From NCBI GenBank assembly GCA_030616835.1, contig JAUWWP010000065.1, forward strand, positions 1 to 9,871: DNA of 9,871 bases. Reading direction: 5' to 3'. Shown piece by piece: positions 5,478-9,871 of this stretch (positions within the stretch are counted from its first letter, which is position 1; every line of letters starts with the position of its first letter). The stretch comes from Deltaproteobacteria bacterium (GTDB lineage: Bacteria > Desulfobacterota > G020345765). A program made the position numbers and the translations under genes. The notes under the pieces were generated by a model. The model was not told where the DNA came from. It was given only the letters and a program-made list of their open reading frames with translations, and did not search any database.

Positions 5478-7412
5478 TTAAGGTTTCCATTCAGCATACT
5501 TAAGACTGGAACCACCAACGCTTATTCTTGGATTGTCATTCCCATCCAAGGTAAGACTTGTGCAACATCCAGTGGCATCGTCCACTATTTCTATATCCCA
5601 ACTTGAACCATTAAATGAAACATTTTTAAGGACACCATTAGCTTTATAACTTATCTTTGGATTATCATTACTATCTAATGCAAGAGAGGGATAGGGTTGA
5701 CCGCCCCCAAGAGTGTCTAATGTTTCTATATTCCATATCGAGCCATTAAATGAAGCATACTTAAGATTACCGTTATTAGCATCAATATGTTCATAATAAC
5801 TTATCTGCGGATAACCATTTACATTTAACGCAAGAAAAGTGCCACACTTTGAGTCATTTCCAGCACCATCCACTATTTCTATATCCCAACTTGAACCATT
5901 AAATGAAGCATATTTAAGATTACTATTCTTATCAATATATTCATAATAACTTATCTGCGGATAACCATTTATATCTAATGCAAGAGAAGAAGACACTCCG
6001 ACATATTCTCCAACTTCGACGACGGGGCCGGGCGCATCCACTTTTTCTATATCCCAACTTGAACCATTAAATGAAGCATATTTAAGACAATGACAATCTT
6101 TATTCGCATCATAATAACTTATCCTTGGATTATCGTTGCTATCCAAAGCTAGTGAACTATTAAGTCCATCACCCTCCACTATTTCTATATCCCAACTTGA
6201 ACCATTAAATGAAGCATATTTCAGGCAATAGGGATCATTAAGATTGTAATAACTTATCCTTGGATTATCGTTACTATCTAAAATAATAGAAGTATCCTGT
6301 TCACCGCCTAAACTAGAGTCTACTATTTCTATTAGCCAACAGCCATTATCAATTTTCCCATCACAATTGTTGTCTAAACCATCGCAGTGTGGATATTCAC
6401 TACCTCCCGGATTTTTATTTATATTATTATCGTCGCAATCAGTATTATCTTCAACATACCCTGCCGGAGTAGAACATGCTAAAGTAGTGCTCGAAGGATT
6501 TCCATAGCCGTCTCCATCAAAATTTCTGTAGTAAGTATTTTTAACACCTTCATCTATTTGTCCATCGCAATCATTATCCAATCCATCGCAACTTATTTCA
6601 GCTGCTTCATAATTGGATACTCCTGAATAATCATCCTGCCAACCTCCACCAGTGCACGATTTAACCGAACCAGCACAAACCCCTTGTTGCTTTGTATTTA
6701 ATGATGGGATCTCCCCTGAACCGTCTTGTGTTGCAGGATTGCAGTCATCATCTATATTATTGCATAAATCGGAGGCACCTGGATAAATAGTTTCATCATT
6801 ATCGTTACAATCTGTATTATCCTCAACATAACCTGCTGGAGTAGAACAAGCTAAAATGGTGCTTGAGGGATTTCCATATCCATCACCATCAAAGTCTCTA
6901 TAATAAGTATTTTTAACACCTTCGTCTATTTGTTCATCACAATCATTATCTAAATCATCACAACTTACTTCTGTTTCTTCATAATTAGGTATTCCTGAGT
7001 AATCATCCTGCCAACTTCCTATACATGACATAGTTGAACCAGCACAGACACCTTGTTGTTTTGAATTCAATGGTGGAGTTTCCCCTGAACCATCTGGTGC
7101 TCCAGGATTGCAGTCATCATCTATATTATTGCATACCTCAGGGGCTCCAGGATTAATATCTAAATTATTATCATCACAATCTCTGCCGGAATATTTACCC
7201 TCACCTGAAGGATAGCCATCATTATCAGAATCAGGAGTGCAGATATTATCTACGCAAAACCCACTTTGACATTCTTCGTTAAGACTGCAAGAATAACCAT
7301 CTTTAACAAGTTCTTTTACTGGCGTCTCTTCTTCACCACAATTAAACAATAACGTAAAGCATAGGACTGCAAAAATATCAGTAAACAATATCTTACTTTG
7401 TCGAGTAGGCAT
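5478..7412 (-). CDS. Putative lipoprotein with MopE/calcium-binding motifs and six propeller-like repeats
   Basis: The 644-residue protein starts at the minus-strand ATG ending at 7412, chosen because AAAGGAGG lies 9 bases ahead; a TTG at 7421 would fall on the ribosome site. Residues 8-24 form a hydrophobic export signal ending LLFNC, so Cys25 may be lipidated, though Asn before Cys is not canonical. Residues 40-60 form a small Cys-rich knot. Residues 61-358 hold MopE-type metal-binding motifs (DxDxDGYG, DCDDNN, CDGLDNDCDGQIDEG), including two copies, about 115 residues each and very alike, around residues 150-330. Residues 359-644 are six repeats of 40-56 residues built on WDIEIVD, SLALDSNDNPRISYY and LKYASFNGSS, which suggests a six-bladed beta-propeller. 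Ca or Cu binding, cell-surface attachment and adhesion are inferred. Such proteins occur in surface and secreted sets of environmental bacteria. Confidence 0.85.
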   Translation of the reverse strand: MPTRQSKILFTDIFAVLCFTLLFNCGEEETPVKELVKDGYSCSLNEECQSGFCVDNICTPDSDNDGYPSGEGKYSGRDCDDNNLDINPGAPEVCNNIDDDCNPGAPDGSGETPPLNSKQQGVCAGSTMSCIGSWQDDYSGIPNYEETEVSCDDLDNDCDEQIDEGVKNTYYRDFDGDGYGNPSSTILACSTPAGYVEDNTDCNDNDETIYPGASDLCNNIDDDCNPATQDGSGEIPSLNTKQQGVCAGSVKSCTGGGWQDDYSGVSNYEAAEISCDGLDNDCDGQIDEGVKNTYYRNFDGDGYGNPSSTTLACSTPAGYVEDNTDCDDNNINKNPGGSEYPHCDGLDNNCDGKIDNGCWLIEIVDSSLGGEQDTSIILDSNDNPRISYYNLNDPYCLKYASFNGSSWDIEIVEGDGLNSSLALDSNDNPRISYYDANKDCHCLKYASFNGSSWDIEKVDAPGPVVEVGEYVGVSSSLALDINGYPQISYYEYIDKNSNLKYASFNGSSWDIEIVDGAGNDSKCGTFLALNVNGYPQISYYEHIDANNGNLKYASFNGSIWNIETLDTLGGGQPYPSLALDSNDNPKISYKANGVLKNVSFNGSSWDIEIVDDATGCCTSLTLDGNDNPRISVGGSSLKYAEWKP

Positions 7413-7430
7413 CCTCAACAACCTCCTTTC

Positions 7431-7449
7431 CCTCTGATTAAATCAGGGG
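7431..7449. promoter_or_regulatory. Near-perfect palindrome just upstream of the lipoprotein ribosome site
   Basis: CCTCTGATT (7431-7439) and AATCAGGGG (7441-7449) are inverted around one base with a single mismatch. It sits directly before the Shine-Dalgarno of the minus-strand lipoprotein gene, so it could be an operator or an mRNA leader stem. No matching promoter boxes are clear nearby. Confidence 0.35.
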
Positions 7450-7461
7450 TTAATGCCACTA

Positions 7462-7543
7462 AATCCCCCCTAACCCCCCTTTAAAAAAGGGGGGGATGGG
7501 GGGGGATTGTTCCCCTTTGAAAAAGGGGGGTAAGGGGGGATTT
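7462..7543. repeat. G/C-tract palindromic element with nested hairpin and G-quadruplex potential
   Basis: Bases 7462-7483 (AAAT, C6, TAA, C6, TTT) are inverted at 7522-7543 with one mismatch. Nested in the left half is a perfect 9-bp stem, CCCCCCTTT (7475-7483) with AAAGGGGGG (7487-7495), loop AAA. The plus strand then carries runs of seven, eight and two times six G, which could form a quadruplex. Similar C6/G6 units are, as I recall, dispersed in many environmental genomes. It lies in the upstream region of the lipoprotein gene. Confidence 0.7.
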
Positions 7544-7616
7544 TCATCTTCTTCCCTCTTTTATAGTAGTTAGGCGGCAACTATGCTTATAGGTAAAAAC
7601 TCAAGCATTTGAGCTT

Positions 7617-7685
7617 TATTCTCCAACTTCGTTGGAGCCTCATGGGTGAAAACGCAAAATTTCTCAAATTCTTTTCTATTGTGAC
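7617..7685. repeat. Hairpin repeat copy B, upstream of the lipoprotein gene
   Basis: Perfect 7-bp stem CTCCAAC (7621-7627) with GTTGGAG (7631-7637) around TTC, followed by GCCTC and a tail with TTTCTCA and ATTCTTTT. The first 24 bases match copy A at 5366 with about one change and in the same orientation; the tails are more diverged. The two copies bracket the lipoprotein gene as direct repeats. Confidence 0.55.
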
Positions 7686-7720
7686 TGGCCATCTGTCATA
7701 TGCAAAATTATTATCAATAG

Positions 7721-7735
7721 TCAGGGTGACCCTGA
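7721..7735. repeat. 15-base palindrome near the relic insertion-sequence end
   Basis: TCAGGGT (7721-7727) and ACCCTGA (7729-7735) are perfect inverted arms around one G. It lies about 40 bases downstream, on the minus strand, of the remnant tnpB-like stop. IS200/IS605 elements have subterminal imperfect palindromes at their ends, so this may be a leftover of one; an operator is the alternative. Confidence 0.35.
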
Positions 7736-7775
7736 TTTCTTCCGGTTCCGGGAAATAGCTTGCTGACCTTTACAC

Positions 7776-7886
7776 CTAATTCCATCGGGCTAAGACTTTG
7801 CTCTCTCCTCGTCTAGTACAAGTCTCCTGTGGACGGGCTTCAGCTCCCATCCTCGGTTCCCGTCTTTTAAGGAAGAAAATCCTCCG
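7776..7886 (-). pseudogene. Probable 3' remnant of an IS200/IS605-family tnpB-like gene
   Basis: The minus strand is open for 36 codons between TAG at 7887-7889 and TAG at 7776-7778. The peptide contains REPRMGAEARPQET and ends KVLARWN. I recall tails of this style at the C-terminus of TnpB/IS1341-type proteins, where the 3' end of the gene also encodes the guide (omega) RNA; this is from memory and not a search. The rest of the gene is missing, since a divergent regulator gene begins at 8048, so it is inactive as a protein. A fragment of the omega-RNA and right end may persist down to about 7720. Confidence 0.45.
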
Positions 7887-7946
7887 CTAATTACTATACC
7901 CAGCATCTCGGCCTATAAAACTCGATTTATATATGCCTTAGTACAA

Positions 7947-7975
7947 AAAATACTATATATAGCTATACCTGTCAA
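7947..7975 (-). promoter_or_regulatory. Minus-strand promoter divergent from the XRE gene
   Basis: On the minus strand TTGACA (plus 7970-7975) and TATTTT (plus 7947-7952) are 17 bases apart: a perfect -35 and a four-of-six -10. A 10-bp palindrome TATAGCTATA (7958-7967) fills the spacer. It would transcribe the insertion-sequence relic and, with a leader of about 500 bases, could reach the lipoprotein gene. Confidence 0.45.
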
Positions 7976-7997
7976 GAAATAAATATAGTTATAGTAT
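7950..7997. promoter_or_regulatory. Operator-like inverted repeats in the divergent regulatory region
   Basis: ATACTATA (7950-7957) is inverted as TATAGTAT (7990-7997), and TATAGCTATA (7958-7967) is itself palindromic. TATAGT (7990-7995) is a five-of-six -10 box for the XRE gene, lacking a good -35, and it coincides with the right arm. Such spacing would let a dimeric XRE repressor or activator act on both directions. Confidence 0.4.
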
Positions 7998-8005
7998 GGT
8001 TTTAT

Positions 8006-8041
8006 CCTCCAGAATGCCAGATTAAAGTTTAATTCTGGAGG
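8006..8041 (+). promoter_or_regulatory. Leader hairpin that buries the XRE gene ribosome-binding site
   Basis: CCTCCAGAAT (8006-8015) and ATTCTGGAGG (8032-8041) are perfect 10-base inverted arms around 16 bases. The right arm ends in GGAGG, the Shine-Dalgarno for ATG 8048, and the left arm begins with its exact complement CCTCC. In RNA this stem would hide the ribosome site. As DNA it could equally be an operator for the regulator itself. Confidence 0.6.
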
Positions 8042-8047
8042 TGTCCT

Positions 8048-8383
8048 ATGGAAAATATCTGCAAGCAGTTCGGTAACCGCCTTCGAGCAACAAGAAAAGC
8101 AAAGGGATATACTCAGGAAACCTTGGCTGAGAAAGGATCTTTTAATCCCAAGTATTATGGCTCCATTGAAAGGGGCGAGGTTAATGTCACCCTAAAAACT
8201 ATAAAAAAATTGGCCTCTATTTTGGGAGTTAAATTAGGAGAGCTATTCAGATTTGACCTCCCAAAGAGGGCGGTATCCGAGAATGAGGAGGAAGTGCTTG
8301 TTTTAATCAATGAGATAATAAAGGATAGAAACGAAGAGAAGTTTAAGAAGCTGAAGGTATTTTTGAAAGAAATATTGAAGTAG
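8048..8383 (+). CDS. XRE-family HTH regulator, C-protein-like
   Basis: The 111-residue cytoplasmic protein starts at ATG 8048, 6 bases after GGAGG. Residues 6-70 are a Cro/C1-type helix-turn-helix: FGNRLRATRKAKGYTQETLAEKG, recognition region FNPKYYGSIERGEVNVTLKTIKKLASILGV, then the LGELFRF cap. The SIERGE ... TLKTI pattern is like that of controller (C) proteins of restriction-modification systems, but no methylase or endonuclease gene is within view. The C-terminal 40 residues are charged and probably helical (NEEKFKKLKVFLKEILK), fit for dimerisation or partner contact. It probably binds the palindromes upstream and controls itself and the divergent minus-strand promoter. AT-rich composition matches the accessory region. 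The downstream gene is convergent, so it forms a single-gene unit. Confidence 0.85.
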   Translation: MENICKQFGNRLRATRKAKGYTQETLAEKGSFNPKYYGSIERGEVNVTLKTIKKLASILGVKLGELFRFDLPKRAVSENEEEVLVLINEIIKDRNEEKFKKLKVFLKEILK

Positions 8384-8460
8384 AGCTTTTACGGAAGAAT
8401 GGGGTCACCTACAGTGGAAGACCCAAGAAGGGGTAAATGGAGGAATGTGGGTGGCAGCCC

Positions 8461-8850
8461 TCAGCTCATGAGTATTTCAACCATCGGTATCTCAGGCGAT
8501 CTTGGATTGGGTATTACTTTCCGGGTACTTGGGTCAACCACCAGGTCTAACTGCTCAAGTATTATTTGCCCTACCAGAGGCTGAGAACCTTCTGGTTCTG
8601 CCAAAATATTAAACTCACCTGCCCTTCCTTTTATTTCCACCGTTACTACACCATAAACCGCTTTAACTTCCGTTTTGTTGTTAGCATATCTTACATTTAC
8701 CTCTCGCATCTTCTTTAAATTGAGTTCTTCCACGATATTTTTTGGTAGTACCAGCATCGTGGCGCCGGTATCAATGACCGCCTCAACTTCAATAGACTTT
8801 GTTTGTTCAAAAAGATTCGTAATTTTGATCTTTTCAATCACCTTTCCCAT
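8461..8850 (-). CDS. Retropepsin-like (clan AA) aspartic protease
   Basis: The 129-residue protein starts at the minus-strand ATG at 8850, with AAGGA 5 bases ahead. It is a single-domain aspartic protease of the retroviral type: IEVEAVIDTGATMLVLP (about 20-36) with catalytic Asp27 in DTGA, a flap-like region around 55-75 (YANNKTEVKAVYGVVTVEIKG), then PLVGQIILEQLDLVVD near 91-106, the psi-loop-plus-helix element that in this clan closes the active site, and a short PNPRSP tail. Such proteins must dimerise to form the active site and are found singly in many bacteria; the targets are mostly unknown. It has no signal peptide, so it is probably cytoplasmic. It has its own strong promoter and converges on the XRE gene 77 bases away. 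Confidence 0.82.
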   Translation of the reverse strand: MGKVIEKIKITNLFEQTKSIEVEAVIDTGATMLVLPKNIVEELNLKKMREVNVRYANNKTEVKAVYGVVTVEIKGRAGEFNILAEPEGSQPLVGQIILEQLDLVVDPSTRKVIPNPRSPEIPMVEILMS

Positions 8851-8875
8851 ACTTGTCCTTAGGAAGCTGCCCGTC

Positions 8876-8906
8876 TCGAAGGGCCTGTCCTGAGCTTGTC
8901 GAAGGA
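8876..8906. repeat. Dispersed REP-type repeat in the protease leader
   Basis: TCGAAGG occurs at 8876-8882 and 8898-8904, bracketing GCCTGTCCTGAGCTTG. On the minus strand this reads CCTTCGACAAGCTCAGGAC, a sequence that I recall as widely dispersed in environmental bacterial genomes. It falls between the protease promoter and its start codon. Confidence 0.55.
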
Positions 8907-8931
8907 TTAGTAACTTCGTCGCTTTTATTAT

Positions 8932-8959
8932 ATTATATTCATATTTTTAGTAATGTCAA
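8932..8959 (-). promoter_or_regulatory. Near-consensus promoter of the aspartic protease gene
   Basis: The minus strand carries TTGACA (plus 8954-8959) and TATAAT (plus 8932-8937), both perfect, 16 bases apart. Transcription should begin near 8925, giving a leader of about 75 bases that contains the dispersed repeat. This is the strongest promoter in the window. Confidence 0.75.
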
Positions 8960-9206
8960 ACACTTTTAATAGGGGGAATGGGGGAAATAGACTGGACTTA
9001 TTGATAGGTGCTCTTTTGGAGAAGATTTTGTAAGAAAAAGTGACCAAAATCACAATTTCACGCTATGTTTTTTGCAAAGTAGTTCCTTCTCTGCTATTGT
9101 CATAAAATATAAACTTAGCAATCTACCTGGGAATGAAAATTTTTGGTGTCCATCATCTATAAATTTCCATCAATTATGTCCGAATTGCAGGAGGTAGAAT
9201 ACAGTC
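8960..9206. other. AT-rich gene-free stretch before the glycosidase-like gene
   Basis: No open frame with a ribosome site is seen on either strand. A GGAGGTAG-like ribosome site (9190-9196) belongs to the next gene. TTGCAA near 9069 with TATTGT 17 bases on is a weak promoter candidate for it. No repeat or terminator of note. Confidence 0.5.
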
Positions 9207-9871
9207 ATGGCACGGAGAGCTTCCTTGATTCGCAGGTTAATTCGCTGGTTGGGAAAGAGGTATCGCCTGGGGCCGGCACTTGATTTTCTCGGAAGCCTCG
9301 AGCGGATAGGGCAGCCATCTGAAGTGACGCTGCCAACCGAGCTCCTCCCCCTAGGTGCAAGGATACTTGCTCGCAGCCTTCTCACCGCCCAGGTTGTTCA
9401 GGCAAATCGGGACTGGATATGGCCCTTCTGGGTGGTAAAACAATATGATCCGGCCTCAGCGAGCTTCATCCCGAGGGCCTTCCAGTTTATATCTCCGAAC
9501 TCCACCCACCGCAACTGGACGGCCATCGGCTGCCTTAACTCCGAGCGCGAAAGCGTCGTCGACCCCCGGGGACTGGTAACCCCATGGCACGATGGCTGGT
9601 CGGCTGATTTCTGGATCCAAAAAGAAGGGGAGGTATTCACCCCCTCCCACCTTGATACCGTATCCCAGGGCCTCGTTGACAACCTCCCGGTTGTCGAGAC
9701 AAGATGGGAGACCAAAGATATTACGATCACCTCAAGGAGCTTCTCAACCCGAATCAAGGAAACCGAGGTTGTCCTGATGAGGCTCCTGGTCGAAGCCAGG
9801 GAAAAAGAGGCAAGCACAAGGGTGATCGCATCCCTGAGGCCTTATAACCCTGAGGGGCTAAGCCTCATCCA
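9207..9871 (+). CDS. 5' part of a six-hairpin glycosidase / debranching-like protein (cut by window end)
   Basis: A GC-rich frame is open from ATG 9207 to the window end (221 codons, no stop), with GGAGGTAG 10 or so bases ahead. It has strong coding codon use, unlike the AT-rich DNA before it. There is no signal peptide; the first 25 residues are basic (MARRASLIRRLIRWLGKRYR) and the domain starts after. Residues 69-78 (DWIWPFWVVK), 99-110 (STHRNWTAIGCL) and 119-139 (a DPRGLVTPWHDGW block) are followed by beta-strand-like sequence with ITITSRSFS near 173-180. I associate this pattern with uncharacterised six-hairpin glycosidase/amylo-1,6-glucosidase-like proteins, where this part is the N-terminal beta-sandwich before the catalytic (alpha/alpha)6 barrel. 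The catalytic region is outside the window, so activity and even the family are provisional. Confidence 0.75.
   Translation, partial: MARRASLIRRLIRWLGKRYRLGPALDFLGSLERIGQPSEVTLPTELLPLGARILARSLLTAQVVQANRDWIWPFWVVKQYDPASASFIPRAFQFISPNSTHRNWTAIGCLNSERESVVDPRGLVTPWHDGWSADFWIQKEGEVFTPSHLDTVSQGLVDNLPVVETRWETKDITITSRSFSTRIKETEVVLMRLLVEAREKEASTRVIASLRPYNPEGLSLI

Noticed and set aside
7462..7543. CRISPR-like array in the C/G-tract region
   Set aside because: Only one inverted pair with no regular spacers; it is a palindromic element.
7600..7614. Minus-strand stem CTCAA/TTGAG followed by T5 as a terminator
   Set aside because: Only 5 bp and AT-rich; too weak to support, although it could end transcripts from the minus promoter at 7947.
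7608..7770. Minus-strand open stretch of about 55 codons containing FPEPEEIRV
   Set aside because: No start or ribosome site, it runs through the hairpin repeat, and I recognise no family; a chance frame is more likely.
8399..8584. Plus-strand frame beginning MGSPTVEDP
   Set aside because: No ribosome site, overlaps the protease on the other strand, and has no recognisable family.
9170..9817. Minus-strand frames opposite the glycosidase-like gene
   Set aside because: Arg/Ser-rich shadows of the plus frame, which has a ribosome site and conserved-looking blocks.

Overview
The window looks like chromosomal DNA from an anaerobic or environmental bacterium, perhaps a deltaproteobacterium-like or related lineage. 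This placement is tentative. It rests on the mix of gene families (SagB-type flavoprotein, MopE-motif lipoprotein, VapBC with a zinc ribbon, a retropepsin-like protease) and on several dispersed repeats of kinds I associate with such genomes. No rRNA, tRNA or CRISPR array is visible. Base composition changes along the window. Roughly 1-2450 and 9200-9871 are visibly GC-rich with G/C-ending codons, while about 4640-9200 is AT-rich and full of repeats and gene remnants, so it reads as an accessory island between more ordinary genes.

Layout. 2-85: membrane-helix tail of an upstream gene. 94-2453: a promoter, an exported PAF-acetylhydrolase/dienelactone-hydrolase-like esterase and a TIM-barrel amidohydrolase, same strand. 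2454-2848: a 184-bp element with 21-bp inverted ends, an orphan coding tail, and a promoter with an operator-like palindrome. 2849-3555: a VapBC-type toxin-antitoxin pair whose PIN toxin carries a four-cysteine zinc ribbon and an Asp-to-Asn change at a usual active-site position. 3592-4634: a membrane-anchored SagB-type flavin oxidoreductase overlapping a two-helix, histidine-bearing membrane protein, probably one redox module.

4635-4834: a second small inverted repeat and another orphan coding tail. 4821-5279 (minus): a small GIY-YIG nuclease. 5478-7412 (minus): a large lipoprotein-like surface protein made of MopE/calcium-binding motifs followed by six propeller-like repeats. It is flanked by direct hairpin repeats, with a G/C-tract palindrome on its upstream side. 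7721-7886 (minus): probably the decayed end of an IS200/IS605-type element. 7947-8383: divergent promoter signals and an XRE/C-protein-like regulator whose Shine-Dalgarno is buried in a perfect 10-bp stem. 8461-8959 (minus): a retropepsin-like protease behind a near-consensus promoter. 9207-9871: the 5' part of a GC-rich gene resembling six-hairpin glycosidase/debranching-type proteins, cut by the window edge.

No single multi-gene system spans the window. The units that stand out are the modified VapBC, the SagB/cytochrome-like pair, the repeat-flanked MopE-propeller lipoprotein, and the XRE regulator with its hairpin leader and divergent promoters.
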